This document shows positions 23,110-32,023 of a stretch of DNA of 32,594 nt, piece by piece. The stretch is from Glaciihabitans sp. (GTDB taxonomy: Bacteria > Actinomycetota > Actinomycetes > Actinomycetales > Microbacteriaceae), in assembly GCA_025465535.1 (NCBI GenBank), contig JAODMY010000029.1, forward strand, positions 1-32,594, given 5' to 3'. A model generated the notes under the pieces. The model saw only the letters and a program-made list of their open reading frames with translations, had not been told where the DNA came from and searched no databases. The position numbers and the translations under genes were made by a program. The number at the start of each line of letters is the position of its first letter. The first letter of the stretch is position 1.

Positions 23110-25653
23110 ATGGCTGCGGAGGAAAGCGAAAGCGCGCCATCCGTTCACCCTGTCCCGGTGCCTCGATCGCTGAAGCACGAATTTTCGAGCCGGGTCGGTT
23201 TCCCGGGCACCGCCGGCGACATCCCCGTTCCGCCTTCGCTCGCTCGCGGCCTCTCGACCTGGCTCGAGAGCGGGTCGGTACTCGTCATGAGCGCGCCCCC
23301 GGGGTATCACAAGTCGATCGCGCTCGCGGCCTGGCTGCGGATCCGGCCAGAACGAATCCTGTGGGCCGAGGGATCTGACCTCCTCGATCGCGGCGATGCC
23401 GTGGATGCGGCCCTCGACGGTCTCTATGAACTTGGCGTCCTGACCCGTGTCGAGCGGATGGCATGCATCCGCCTATCGGATGCGACGAAGGCCATTCTTC
23501 ACGAAAACACCCCCATCGTGCTGGTCGTCAACGACGTTCACAAGATTCGCGACTTTCCCGATTTCCCCGGGATCGCCCAATTCGCGGCCGAGTGGCCGAA
23601 TGCGCGATTCGCATTCGTGACGGACGCCGTAGTCGATCCGAGCGTCGCAGACGTCACGGGGGTCACACTCCTGGGCTCGACCGACCTCAGCGATCCTCTC
23701 GGCGAGCTAGGCGAACTGTCGGCACGCGAGCCGGGCGCGCGTGCCCAGGTCGTTCGGGACTGGGCACAGCAACGAGATCCATCCGGCGGCCTGTTTCGTC
23801 TGATACTCCATCTCGCGCAGTTCCTTTCTGTGCGTCGCGACTCTCTTGAGATTCGTCTGGTGGACGATCTTGATGCCGCCATCGACGAGCTTCGCGAGCG
23901 TCGCGTCATCGAGCTGGATGGCACAGCGGACGGCCAGCTCCTCTCGTTGGCACCTGAATTTCGAGAGGCGCTGGACGCGGAGTCGGCCGCGCATCCTGAC
24001 CCAGAGCTGACGGCGATACATGTCGACGCCGCGCGGGCCTCTGCGCTGCTCGGCGACGCGGACTCGACCATGTTCCACCTTGCTCGCGCGGGAAAGCATG
24101 CGGAAGCGCTCCTCGCGCTCGAGGCGATTCCTCACCTTGCCCTGAGCGCCCAATCGGGCATCGAAGCGACGAGAAACGCAGCGGCGGCGATCGATATCGA
24201 CCACACGGGTCACACGATCAGGGCGCTCGCAGCGCGGCTCCAGCTCGCTATGGTCCCGCCCCTTGAGCCGGTGCAAACCCGGGACAGCATCCAGGATGCT
24301 TTGCAGCGCGCGCAGGACAGGGCAACTTCGCCGCTCACTCGGGAACTCGAAATCGACGTGACGATGGCGAATATGACGGCACTCATCGCTCGGGGTCGAT
24401 ACGGGGAGGCACGAGCTCTCGGTCGACCATTGGCGGAGACGCTGCTCTCGCTTCCCTGGCTCCGCCGCAGGGGGTTCGGGACTGCGCGCATCCTGACCTG
24501 GGCCGCCCAGGCCACCGCTGAAGTCCTCGAGGGACGCATCGACGATGCCTCCCGGTTCGCTCTCGCCGCACAGGATGCAGCGCTCGACGCGAATATGCCG
24601 TACGCGTTGTATATGGCGACAGCCGCTCTTGCGGCAATCGAGGCCCAGCGCGGTGAGCTGATCGCCGCCGAACGGGAGCTCGCGGAGGCGCAGCGGATTT
24701 ACCGAAGGTCGGGCTGGCCGCGCTCGGTCGCCCAAAGCGTCGAGTTTGTCGCGCGCTACTACCTCGCACGGGCCGCCCTCGACGTCGACGGGATGATCGA
24801 ACTTCGTCTCGACATGTCCGTCGTGCTGGATCCGAGCGGCAGCATGCGCGTGCTCGACAAGATCTGCGAGTGTTTCGTCTACCTGCACTCGGGGCAGGCG
24901 ACGCAGACCCGGGTCGCGGTTCGTCAGCTTGCTGATCTGATCCGCGACCTTCGCCCGGGAGCGGTGTTCGAGTCCCTCGGTTTCGAAATGACCGTCGAAG
25001 CGCTTCTCCGCTTCGGCGAGGCGAGTGCTGCGATCGAATTCATCGACACCGAGCGTTCGCGCAAGCCGCATATCGAATGCCTGCTGCCCCTGCTCGCCAC
25101 GGCGCACGTTGCGCTAGGGGATGGCGCGACGGCACTGTCGATCACCGAGGAGTGCGCCCGACCGGGATCGCACCACTCTCCGGCTGACTACTCGCTGCTG
25201 CTGCTTGTGCGCGCCGCGGCGCACGAACTCGTCGGCCAGACCGACCAAGCGGACGAGTCGTTCGAGGAGGCGCTGCTGACGTTGGAGCCCTCGCCGATGC
25301 CCTACCTCTTCCTGATGGTCCCGAACGAAATTCGGGTGGCGCTCTGGCCAAGGGTGTCCGAGGAACGGCAGCAATACTGGATGGAACTGCGTCGGTTCCT
25401 CGCCACCGTTCCCGAGGGGGTCGCACGATCGGATGATTCCCTTCCGCGCGACAGGCTCACGGCGCGGGAAATGGAAATCCTCCGCGCGATCTCGATCGGC
25501 GGAACGCTGGAAGAGATTGCCGTGAGCCAGTATGTTTCCCGGAACACCGTGAAGACGCATGTGCGGCTCATCTACAAGAAGCTCCACGTGAACACTCGAG
25601 CCGCGGCGGCCCAGGTGATGAAGCGCTTCGGTGAGCAACTGGTCGAGAGCTAG
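23110..25653 (+). CDS. Large LuxR-family transcriptional regulator (MalT/LAL type)
   Basis: An 847-residue STAND-like regulator. An N-terminal ATPase-like region has a P-loop relative SAPPGYHKS (61-69) and a Walker-B-like [10 protein letters not shown]. The middle is an all-helical TPR/MalT-type sensor region rich in Ala, Leu and Arg. The last 66 residues are a LuxR helix-turn-helix ([20 protein letters not shown], then [17 protein letters not shown]). His replaces Gly in the P-loop, so nucleotide use may differ. ATG 23110 is preferred over upstream in-frame codons because a purine-rich AGAGGGGGG precedes it. Being next to the ice-binding genes and preceded by the same operator array, it probably controls them and itself. 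Confidence 0.88.
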   Translation: MAAEESESAPSVHPVPVPRSLKHEFSSRVGFPGTAGDIPVPPSLARGLSTWLESGSVLVMSAPPGYHKSIALAAWLRIRPERILWAEGSDLLDRGDAVDAALDGLYELGVLTRVERMACIRLSDATKAILHENTPIVLVVNDVHKIRDFPDFPGIAQFAAEWPNARFAFVTDAVVDPSVADVTGVTLLGSTDLSDPLGELGELSAREPGARAQVVRDWAQQRDPSGGLFRLILHLAQFLSVRRDSLEIRLVDDLDAAIDELRERRVIELDGTADGQLLSLAPEFREALDAESAAHPDPELTAIHVDAARASALLGDADSTMFHLARAGKHAEALLALEAIPHLALSAQSGIEATRNAAAAIDIDHTGHTIRALAARLQLAMVPPLEPVQTRDSIQDALQRAQDRATSPLTRELEIDVTMANMTALIARGRYGEARALGRPLAETLLSLPWLRRRGFGTARILTWAAQATAEVLEGRIDDASRFALAAQDAALDANMPYALYMATAALAAIEAQRGELIAAERELAEAQRIYRRSGWPRSVAQSVEFVARYYLARAALDVDGMIELRLDMSVVLDPSGSMRVLDKICECFVYLHSGQATQTRVAVRQLADLIRDLRPGAVFESLGFEMTVEALLRFGEASAAIEFIDTERSRKPHIECLLPLLATAHVALGDGATALSITEECARPGSHHSPADYSLLLLVRAAAHELVGQTDQADESFEEALLTLEPSPMPYLFLMVPNEIRVALWPRVSEERQQYWMELRRFLATVPEGVARSDDSLPRDRLTAREMEILRAISIGGTLEEIAVSQYVSRNTVKTHVRLIYKKLHVNTRAAAAQVMKRFGEQLVES

Positions 25654-25692
25654 CCGCCCTCCACAGCGGGCCCGCTGGCCTCGCGGCCTTGG

Positions 25693-25698
25693 TAGCGT
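25693..25698 (+). promoter_or_regulatory. Candidate -10 box (TAGCGT) of leaderless dcd promoter
   Basis: TAGCGT ends seven bases before the dcd ATG and there is no ribosome-binding site. A palindrome AGCGGGCCCGCT lies upstream at 25665-25676 and may end the LuxR transcript. Confidence 0.45.
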
Positions 25699-25705
25699 TA
25701 TCGCC

Positions 25706-26314
25706 ATGCTTCTCAGCGACCGCGACATCAAGGCACAGCTCGAGTCGGGACGAGTCGGACTCGACCCACTCGACATGGGGATGATTCAGCCGTCGAGCAT
25801 CGACGTCCGTCTCGACAAATACTTCCGCCTCTTCGACAACCACAAGTATCCGTTCATCGATCCGCGCGAGGACCAGGACGAGCTCACGCGACTGGTCGAG
25901 GTCAGGGACGGCGAGCCGTTCATCCTGCACCCCGGCGAGTTCGTGCTCGGTTCGACCTACGAACTCGTGACGCTTCCGGATGACATCGCCGCCCGCCTCG
26001 AGGGCAAGAGCTCGCTCGGTCGTCTCGGGCTGCTCACCCACTCGACCGCCGGATTCGTCGACCCGGGATTCTCGGGTCACGTCACGCTCGAGCTCAGCAA
26101 CGTCGCGACTCTGCCGATCAAGCTGTGGCCGGGGATGAAGATCGGCCAGCTCTGTTTCATCAAGCTGAGCTCGCCAGCCGAAAAGCCGTACGGCTCGACC
26201 GAGTACAGCTCGCGCTACCAGGGCCAGCGGGGTCCGACGGCGTCCCGGTCGCACCTGAACTTCCACCTGACGCAGATTCCGCAGGCCCCGCTCAGTGACG
26301 ATCCGCTGAGCTGA
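25706..26314 (+). CDS. dcd: dCTP deaminase, probably bifunctional dCTP deaminase/dUTPase
   Basis: A 202-residue homotrimeric enzyme of pyrimidine nucleotide synthesis that deaminates dCTP; actinobacterial forms also hydrolyse the dUTP to dUMP. The conserved core [20 protein letters not shown] (100-119) is followed by [13 protein letters not shown] with catalytic Glu129, and by KIGQLCF. The C-terminal [15 protein letters not shown] closes over the nucleotide. THSTAGF is the pattern seen in the bifunctional enzymes. ATG at 25706 begins MLLSDRDI, the normal start. It is monocistronic and likely leaderless. Confidence 0.96.
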   Translation: MLLSDRDIKAQLESGRVGLDPLDMGMIQPSSIDVRLDKYFRLFDNHKYPFIDPREDQDELTRLVEVRDGEPFILHPGEFVLGSTYELVTLPDDIAARLEGKSSLGRLGLLTHSTAGFVDPGFSGHVTLELSNVATLPIKLWPGMKIGQLCFIKLSSPAEKPYGSTEYSSRYQGQRGPTASRSHLNFHLTQIPQAPLSDDPLS

Positions 26315-26325
26315 TCTCGCTCACC

Positions 26326-26398
26326 AACGTAGGAACTATCCGCCGGGATGCCGTCAAAGTAGGAACTTTTGGCCGCAAAACCCGCGATTCTCCTACGT
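26326..26398. repeat. Intergenic inverted/direct repeat element after dcd
   Basis: ACGTAGGA (26327-26334) and TCCTACGT (26391-26398) are inverted ends of a 72-bp segment. Inside, GTAGGAACT occurs twice (26329-26337 and 26359-26367), and AAAGT/ACTTT forms a small hairpin. It resembles a short palindromic intergenic repeat placed between the converging dcd and idi genes. Confidence 0.45.
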
Positions 26399-26446
26399 CG
26401 TGATCAACCCCGCCTCGTTGAGCGCGGCGGAGCCTTGGCAATCGCG

Positions 26447-26968
26447 CTAGGCCCGCAGCTGCTCCAGCTGCCAGACCAGCCACGGGCTGAACGCGTAGGG
26501 CGCGGCGCTCGCGGCGGCGACGAGGGACGACGGATCGACCCACTCCCATTCCGAGACCTCGGCGGGGTTCGCGGCCACGGCATCCGTCGTCACGGCCCGG
26601 TAGACCGGGCAGATCTCGTTCTCGACGATTCCGGATGCGTCGACCGCGCGGTAGCGGAAGTCCGGCAGCACCAGGTGGAGCGCCGTCACGTCGATCCCCA
26701 ACTCGACGCTCGCGCGTCGGGCGACCGCGTCATCCACGCTTTCCCCGGGAGCCGGATGCCCGCAGAACGAGTTCGTCCAGACGCCGGGCCAGGTCGCCTT
26801 GCTCAGCGCGCGACGGGTGACGAGGACTCGTCCATTGCTGTCGAACACGTGACAGGAGAACGCGAGATGCAGCGCGGTTTCGGTCGTGTGCACGGTCGCT
26901 TTGTCGGCGACTCCAACGGCGTTTCCATCGTTGTCAAGGAGGACAACCTGCTCGGTCGGTTCGGCCAT
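26447..26968 (-). CDS. idi: Isopentenyl-diphosphate delta-isomerase, type I
   Basis: A 173-residue Nudix-fold enzyme that interconverts IPP and DMAPP, supplying precursors to the adjacent carotenoid genes. The catalytic Cys69 is in WTNSFCGHP, Glu116 in GIVENEICPVY, and the Nudix-like helix in ESVDDAVARRASVELGI. The first His ligands are in ALHLAFSCH. ATG 26968 is chosen because it begins the conserved region and a -10 hexamer GACTAT lies seven bases upstream; longer frames would run into the divergent crtE promoter. It is divergent from crtE with only 20 bp between start codons. Confidence 0.95.
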   Translation of the reverse strand: MAEPTEQVVLLDNDGNAVGVADKATVHTTETALHLAFSCHVFDSNGRVLVTRRALSKATWPGVWTNSFCGHPAPGESVDDAVARRASVELGIDVTALHLVLPDFRYRAVDASGIVENEICPVYRAVTTDAVAANPAEVSEWEWVDPSSLVAAASAAPYAFSPWLVWQLEQLRA

Positions 26969-26975
26969 GGTCGCG

Positions 26976-26982
26976 ATAGTCT
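26976..26982. promoter_or_regulatory. Overlapping divergent -10 boxes of idi and crtE
   Basis: TAGTCT (26977-26982) ends six bases before the crtE ATG. Read on the other strand, GACTAT (26981-26976) ends seven bases before the idi ATG. The two -10 hexamers overlap by five bases, so both transcripts would be leaderless and their promoters mutually exclusive. Confidence 0.45.
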
Positions 26983-26988
26983 GCCTCA

Positions 26989-28059
26989 ATGGAAGGATCT
27001 GACCTGCTCGCGGTCGCACAGCAGCGTCAGGCGCAGGTCGATGGGGTACTCGACCGCTTCTTCAGCCTAGCCAAGAATCGGGCATCGGCTTTCGGGCAGG
27101 AGTACGTCGAACTCTGGGAAGTCCTCGAGACCAACACGGTCGGCGGCAAGCGTTTTCGCCCGCGCATGGTGTTCACCGCCTACCAGGCGCTCGGCGGGGA
27201 AGACCTCGAAGCGGCGGCCTACGTTGGGGCGGCGTTCGAGCTTCTGCACACCGCGCTCATCGTGCACGACGACGTCATCGATCATGACTTCATCCGGCGC
27301 GGCATCCCGAACGTCTCCGGCAGCTACCGGGATCGCGCCCTTGCGAAGGGCGCATCGGAGCGCGCCGCCGAACACAAAGGGGTTTCGGCCGCTGTCATCG
27401 CCGGCGATCTCGCCCTGTTCAACGCCTACCGGCTCATCGACCGCAGCGGCGTGAACGACGTCACACGAATCCGCCTCGTCGAGGTCATGGATGACGCACT
27501 GTTCGCGAGCGCGGCCGGCGAGCTCATCGACATGGACTTCTCGCACCTCGTCGACATGCCACGGGTCGACGACATCCTCACGATGGAGCGGTTGAAGACG
27601 GCGGTGTACTCCTTCGAGTGCCCGTTGCAGGCCGGGGCAATTCTCGCCGGGGCCTCGGAGGATGTCGTCGCAACCCTCGCAGACTTCGGCCGCGAGATCG
27701 GCGTCGCCTACCAAATTGTGGATGACCTGCTCGGCGTCTTCGGCAAGGAGGCCGACACCGGTAAGACCACGATCGGCGACCTGCGCGAGGGCAAGCGCAC
27801 GGTGCTCATCTCCTACGCGACGAGCACGCGGGAGTGGGCCGAAATCGAGGTACTCATCGGCAAGCCGGACCTCGCCGAGGACGAAGCGGAGCGGGTGCGC
27901 GAGGTGTTGATCTCGAGCGGCGCTCGTTCGTTCGCGGAGGGTCTTGCCCGTTACTACGGCAACCGCGCGCTCGCGCGCCTGGCCGAGCCGCACATCCCGC
28001 TGGCGCTTCGGCTCGAGCTCCACCCGGTCGCGGACGCGGTTCTCGGCAGGGTGAAGTGA
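26989..28059 (+). CDS. crtE: Polyprenyl (geranylgeranyl) diphosphate synthase
   Basis: A 356-residue all-helical prenyltransferase that condenses IPP with allylic diphosphates to GGPP for carotenoid synthesis. The first aspartate-rich motif is HDDVIDHD (DDVID, 94-98). The second is YQIVDDLLGVFG (245-249), where DDLLG replaces DDxxD, as in several actinobacterial CrtE/IdsA proteins. GGKRFRPRM is the IPP-binding segment. The ATG at 26989 has no ribosome-binding site but a -10 box six bases away. Its stop overlaps the crtB GTG. Confidence 0.95.
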   Translation: MEGSDLLAVAQQRQAQVDGVLDRFFSLAKNRASAFGQEYVELWEVLETNTVGGKRFRPRMVFTAYQALGGEDLEAAAYVGAAFELLHTALIVHDDVIDHDFIRRGIPNVSGSYRDRALAKGASERAAEHKGVSAAVIAGDLALFNAYRLIDRSGVNDVTRIRLVEVMDDALFASAAGELIDMDFSHLVDMPRVDDILTMERLKTAVYSFECPLQAGAILAGASEDVVATLADFGREIGVAYQIVDDLLGVFGKEADTGKTTIGDLREGKRTVLISYATSTREWAEIEVLIGKPDLAEDEAERVREVLISSGARSFAEGLARYYGNRALARLAEPHIPLALRLELHPVADAVLGRVK

Positions 28060-28922
28060 CAAGGGCGAGCCTCTACGACCGGGTCGCGGAGGAAGCGGCG
28101 AGCGTCGTCATCCATCGATACTCGACCTCGTTCGCACTGGCGTCGAAGCTGCTCGATTCCGGTGCGCGACAGCACGTCGAGAACATCTACGCCCTGGTCC
28201 GACTTGCCGACGAAATCGTCGACGGGGAGGCCGCCGCAGCGGGACTGACCGCCGCGGATGCCGCGTCGCAGCTCGACGCGCTCGAGCGCGAGACCCGGCA
28301 CGCGATGGCGACGGGTTACAGCACGAACCTGATCGTGCACGCCTTCGCGCTTACCGCCCGCGAGACGGGATTCGGCGATGAGCTGACGACACCGTTCTTC
28401 GCGTCGATGCGCACGGATCTGAGCGCGACGCAGCATGACGAGGCGAGCTTCGACTCCTATGTCTACGGCTCGGCGGAGGTCGTCGGACTCATGTGCCTCG
28501 GCGCATTCCTGCTCGGTCACCAGTATTCGCCCGAGCAACTCGCGAGGCTTCAGAGCGGCGCTCGGGCACTCGGTGCGGCATTCCAGAAGGTCAACTTTCT
28601 GCGCGACCTGTCGGCAGATTTTCGCGAGCTCGGTCGCAGCTACTTCCCCGGCATCCGGGTCGATTCGTTCACCGAGGCCGACAAGAATCGGCTCCTCGAC
28701 GACATCGATAACGACCTGAAAATGTCGGCGGCCGTCATCCCGCACCTGCCGGCGGGGAGCCGTCGAGCAGTCGTGCTCGCGCAGCGCCTGTTCGCCGAAC
28801 TGGCATCCCGTTTGCGCGCGACCCCCGCCTCCCGCCTCGTGTCGACTCGAGTTCGGGTGCCGACCGCGATTAAACTGCGGATCGCGGCTGGTGCCGCGCT
28901 CGGAAGGACCTCGAAGACATGA
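28056..28922 (+). CDS. crtB: Phytoene synthase
   Basis: A 288-residue squalene/phytoene synthase that joins two GGPP into phytoene. Substrate-binding aspartates are in RLADEIVDG and NFLRDLSADFRELGRSYF, and the DSYVYGSAEVVGLM segment is the family signature. The start is GTG at 28056, overlapping the crtE stop (GTGA), and the ORF begins VTRASLYDRVAEEAAS. Its TGA overlaps an ATG that opens a five-codon frame leading into crtI. Confidence 0.95.
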   Translation: MTRASLYDRVAEEAASVVIHRYSTSFALASKLLDSGARQHVENIYALVRLADEIVDGEAAAAGLTAADAASQLDALERETRHAMATGYSTNLIVHAFALTARETGFGDELTTPFFASMRTDLSATQHDEASFDSYVYGSAEVVGLMCLGAFLLGHQYSPEQLARLQSGARALGAAFQKVNFLRDLSADFRELGRSYFPGIRVDSFTEADKNRLLDDIDNDLKMSAAVIPHLPAGSRRAVVLAQRLFAELASRLRATPASRLVSTRVRVPTAIKLRIAAGAALGRTSKT

Positions 28923-28936
28923 GCCCGGCAGGATGA
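28919..28936 (+). other. Five-codon coupling mini-ORF between crtB and crtI
   Basis: ATG at 28919 overlaps the crtB stop and opens MSPAG then TGA; that TGA overlaps the crtI ATG. GGAAGGA at 28902-28908 is placed for the 28919 ATG, about ten bases upstream, while crtI itself has no well-spaced ribosome-binding site. It could pass ribosomes from crtB to crtI. Confidence 0.35.
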
Positions 28937-30516
28937 GCTCCGTCATCGTCATCGGGGGAGGGATCAGCGGGCTCGCTTCCGCTGCGCTCCTCGCGCGCGA
29001 GGGCAATGACGTGACGCTGCTCGAGGCGCAACCGGATCTCGGCGGTCGCGCCGGAAGTTGGGAGAAGGACGGCTTCCGCTTCGACACCGGGCCGTCCTGG
29101 TATCTCATGCCCGAGGTCTTCGACCACTTCTACAAGCTCCTCGGTACGAGCGCGGCAGAACAGCTGAACCTGGTAACTCTCGATCCCGGTTACCGGGTGT
29201 ACTTCGAAGGGGTCGAGCGGCCGATCGATGTGGCGGCGACTCGCGAGGAGAACATCCAACTCTTCGAAAGCATCTCAAGGGGGTCGGGTCGGCGGCTGGC
29301 TCGCTACCTCGATTCCGCACACGAAACCTACGATCTCGCGAAGAAATACTTCCTCTACACGACCTTTCAAAGCGTGTTCCCCTTCCTCAGGGGCGAGGTG
29401 ATGCGCCGGGCCGGTCGGTTCGTTCGGCTGCTGGTCGAGCCGCTGTCGTCGCTGACGCGTCGGACGGTTGGGGATGACCGCCTCCGGAAGATCCTCGGCT
29501 ACCCCGCCGTCTTCCTCGGTTCCTCGCCGTACCAGACGCCGAGCATGTACCACCTGATGAGCCACCTCGACCTGAGCGAGGGTGTGCTGTACCCGGTCGG
29601 CGGATTTGCCCGGGTCATCGAGAGCATCGCGGACCTTGCCCGCGCGGAGGGCGTCACGATCATCCCGAGCGCTCGTGTCACCCGCATCCTGGTCGAAAAC
29701 GGCTCAGCGACCGGGGTCGACTATCTGGATGCGGGTGGGAAGAAGGTCGCCCTCGCCGCCGACATGGTCGTCTCCGCGGTGGACCTGCATTTCAGCGAGA
29801 CGGAACTGCTCGAGCCTGCCCAGCGGACCTATCCGCAGGAATATTGGGATGGCAAGACGCCGGGGCCGAGTGCCCTCCTGCTTAACCTTGGCGTGAAAGG
29901 CGAACTGCCGCAGCTCGAGCATCACACGCTGTTCTTCGCGGAAGACTGGCGAACCGCGTTCGACGCGATCTTCGGAGCCGACCCGCACATCCCGTCCCCC
30001 GCCTCGCTCTATGTCTGCAAGCCGAGCGGCGTCGATTCCGATGTCGCCCCCGCGAACGCCGAGAACCTGTTTGTCCTTGTGCCGATCCCTGCCGACACCG
30101 GCTTCGGCAGGGGCGGCATCGGGGGCACGGGCGACAAGGCCGTCGAGGCGCTCGCCGACACCGTGATCGCGCAGATCGCGGACTGGGCAGGGATCCCGGA
30201 CCTCGCGTCGAGGGTGATAGTGCGCCGCACGGTCGGCCCGGCCGACTTCGCGAGCGATCTGAACGCCTGGCGCGGCACGGCGCTCGGGCCCGCGCACACG
30301 CTCAAGCAGAGTGCCTTCTTCCGCGCGGGAAACAAGAGCCGCAAGGTGCGCGGCCTCTACTTCGTTGGCGGATCGACCATCCCGGGCATCGGCCTGCCGA
30401 TGTGTCTCATCAGTGCAGAGGTGCTGCTCAAGCGCATCCACCGTGACACCTCGACCTCTCCGCTGCCGGAACCGATCGCCCGCGCACGGGATGCCGTTCC
30501 GGCCGCGAGCGACTGA
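28933..30516 (+). CDS. crtI: Phytoene desaturase (lycopene-forming)
   Basis: A 527-residue FAD enzyme converting phytoene to lycopene at the membrane. The dinucleotide-binding start is VIVIGGGISGLASAALLARE, followed by GGRAGSWEKDGFRFDTGPSW. The C-terminal FAD motif is GLYFVGGSTIPGIGLPMCLI. Length fits the CrtI family. ATG 28933 follows the conserved start; no good ribosome-binding site precedes it, and translation is probably coupled to crtB. The next gene follows after 13 bp. Confidence 0.95.
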   Translation: MSSVIVIGGGISGLASAALLAREGNDVTLLEAQPDLGGRAGSWEKDGFRFDTGPSWYLMPEVFDHFYKLLGTSAAEQLNLVTLDPGYRVYFEGVERPIDVAATREENIQLFESISRGSGRRLARYLDSAHETYDLAKKYFLYTTFQSVFPFLRGEVMRRAGRFVRLLVEPLSSLTRRTVGDDRLRKILGYPAVFLGSSPYQTPSMYHLMSHLDLSEGVLYPVGGFARVIESIADLARAEGVTIIPSARVTRILVENGSATGVDYLDAGGKKVALAADMVVSAVDLHFSETELLEPAQRTYPQEYWDGKTPGPSALLLNLGVKGELPQLEHHTLFFAEDWRTAFDAIFGADPHIPSPASLYVCKPSGVDSDVAPANAENLFVLVPIPADTGFGRGGIGGTGDKAVEALADTVIAQIADWAGIPDLASRVIVRRTVGPADFASDLNAWRGTALGPAHTLKQSAFFRAGNKSRKVRGLYFVGGSTIPGIGLPMCLISAEVLLKRIHRDTSTSPLPEPIARARDAVPAASD

Positions 30517-30529
30517 CGGCGGACGCGAA

Positions 30530-30859
30530 GTGCCGATCCTGTACCTGCTCGCGCTACTGATCGCCCTCACCGGCATGGTGTTTATCGACCGGCGGTTTCG
30601 ACTGTTCTTCTGGAAAGACGGCCGCCGGGCGATGATCGTCCTCGTGGTGGGTCTGCTGTTTTTTCTGGCCTGGGACCTGGCCGGCATCCACTTCGGGATC
30701 TTCTTCCGCGGCGAGACGAAGTTCATGACCGGCATCGTGCTTGCCCCACAGCTTCCGCTCGAGGAGCCGTTCTTTCTCCTGCTGCTCTGCTACCTCACGA
30801 TGAACGTCTACGGGTTCATTACGTTCATCACCGGATTCGCTGGGGGCAGGCGATCGTGA
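30530..30859 (+). CDS. crtYe: C50 carotenoid cyclase subunit (lycopene cyclase domain)
   Basis: A 109-residue membrane protein with three hydrophobic segments. The motif LPLEEPFF carries the conserved PxE(E) of the heterodimeric lycopene cyclase family. It acts with CrtYf to cyclise the end groups of the C50 backbone. The GTG at 30530 gives a short N-terminus (VPILYLLALLIAL). Its stop overlaps the crtYf GTG, typical of the pair. Confidence 0.9.
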   Translation: MPILYLLALLIALTGMVFIDRRFRLFFWKDGRRAMIVLVVGLLFFLAWDLAGIHFGIFFRGETKFMTGIVLAPQLPLEEPFFLLLLCYLTMNVYGFITFITGFAGGRRS

Positions 30860-31161
30860 CCTACTGGGCGCTCAACGCGTTCTTCCTCGGCGCGGTCGCC
30901 GTGGTGGTGATCGTGGCGATTGCCACGAGGAAACCGCCGCGCTGGCTGGCGATGCTCGCGTCGGCGGCGATCCTGCTGATCGTCTCTGCGGTCTTCGACA
31001 ACATCATGATCGGGATCGGGCTCGTCGGCTACGACCGGTCGCTCATCAGCGGCGTCTTCGTCGGGGTCGCCCCCGTCGAGGACTTTGCCTACGCGGTCGC
31101 CGCGGTCGTCCTGCTGCCCTCGCTCTGGGCGCTGCTCGCGCGAAAGGGCAATCGTGCTTAG
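30856..31161 (+). CDS. crtYf: C50 carotenoid cyclase subunit (lycopene cyclase domain)
   Basis: A 101-residue membrane protein with three hydrophobic segments, partner of CrtYe. VFDNIMIGIGLVGYD and VGVAPVEDFAYAVA contain the family's conserved acidic residues. Start is GTG at 30856 overlapping the crtYe stop (GTGA), and its end overlaps crtEb by eight bases. Whether beta, gamma or epsilon rings are made cannot be read from sequence. Confidence 0.9.
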   Translation: MTYWALNAFFLGAVAVVVIVAIATRKPPRWLAMLASAAILLIVSAVFDNIMIGIGLVGYDRSLISGVFVGVAPVEDFAYAVAAVVLLPSLWALLARKGNRA

Positions 31162-32023
31162 GGCGCTGTTCGTCTCCTCCCGCCCGCTCAGCTGGGTGAA
31201 CACGGCGTTTCCGTTCGCGGCCGCCTACCTGGTAGCTACGCGCACGATCGACCCCGTACTCATTGTCGGGACGATCTACTTCCTCATCCCCTACAACCTC
31301 GCGATGTACGGCATCAACGATGTCTTCGACTACGAATCGGATCTGCGCAATCCGCGCAAGGGCGGCGTCGAGGGCGCGCTCCTGGATCGGCGGATGCATC
31401 GGGCGACCCTGATCGCGGCCCTCGTCACCAACATTCCATTTTTGGCATATCTCGTGATCGTTGGCTCGCCGCTGTCCTGGCTGGTCCTCGCGGTCAGCGT
31501 GTTCGCCGTGATCGCGTACTCGGCTCCGAAGCTGCGGTTCAAGGAGCGTCCGCTCCTCGACTCGCTCACCTCGAGCACGCACTTCGTGTCGCCGGCGGTC
31601 TACGGCCTCGTTCTCGCCGGTGCCGTCTTTACACCCCGGCTGTGGCTGCTTCTCGGCGCGTTCTTTCTCTGGGGGGTCGCGTCCCACGCCTTCGGGGCCG
31701 TGCAGGATGTGATCGCGGACCGTGAGGGCAACATCGCGTCAGTCGCGACCGTGATCGGGGCGCGGAAGACCGTGCGACTTTCGGTGCTCGTCTATCTTGC
31801 GGCGGGCATCCTGCTGCTGTTTGTCGGCTGGCCCGGCGATCTTGCCGCGGTCCTCGCGTTGCCGTACGCGGTCAGCTGTGCGCAGTTCTGGAACGTGACG
31901 GATGCGGCATCCGAGTCGGCGAACCGTGGCTGGAAACGATTCCTCTGGCTCAATTTCATCACCGGATTCCTCGTGACGCTGCTGCTCATCTGGTACGTCA
32001 TCCTGACGCCGACGCCCGTCTAG
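31154..32023 (+). CDS. crtEb: Lycopene elongase (UbiA prenyltransferase family)
   Basis: A 289-residue integral membrane enzyme that adds C5 units to lycopene, giving a C50 skeleton. Two aspartate motifs are visible, NDVFDYESD and DVIADREGNIAS, with about eight hydrophobic segments. Start is GTG at 31154 (LRALFVSSRPLSWVN). This gene distinguishes the cluster as C50-forming (decaprenoxanthin, sarcinaxanthin or similar). It is the last gene of the operon and converges with marR. Confidence 0.94.
   Translation: MLRALFVSSRPLSWVNTAFPFAAAYLVATRTIDPVLIVGTIYFLIPYNLAMYGINDVFDYESDLRNPRKGGVEGALLDRRMHRATLIAALVTNIPFLAYLVIVGSPLSWLVLAVSVFAVIAYSAPKLRFKERPLLDSLTSSTHFVSPAVYGLVLAGAVFTPRLWLLLGAFFLWGVASHAFGAVQDVIADREGNIASVATVIGARKTVRLSVLVYLAAGILLLFVGWPGDLAAVLALPYAVSCAQFWNVTDAASESANRGWKRFLWLNFITGFLVTLLLIWYVILTPTPV

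Noticed and set aside
16593..25706. Prophage or integrative element at the tRNA
   Set aside because: No integrase, recombinase, relaxase or phage structural gene is visible, and no duplicate of the tRNA 3' end was found by eye.
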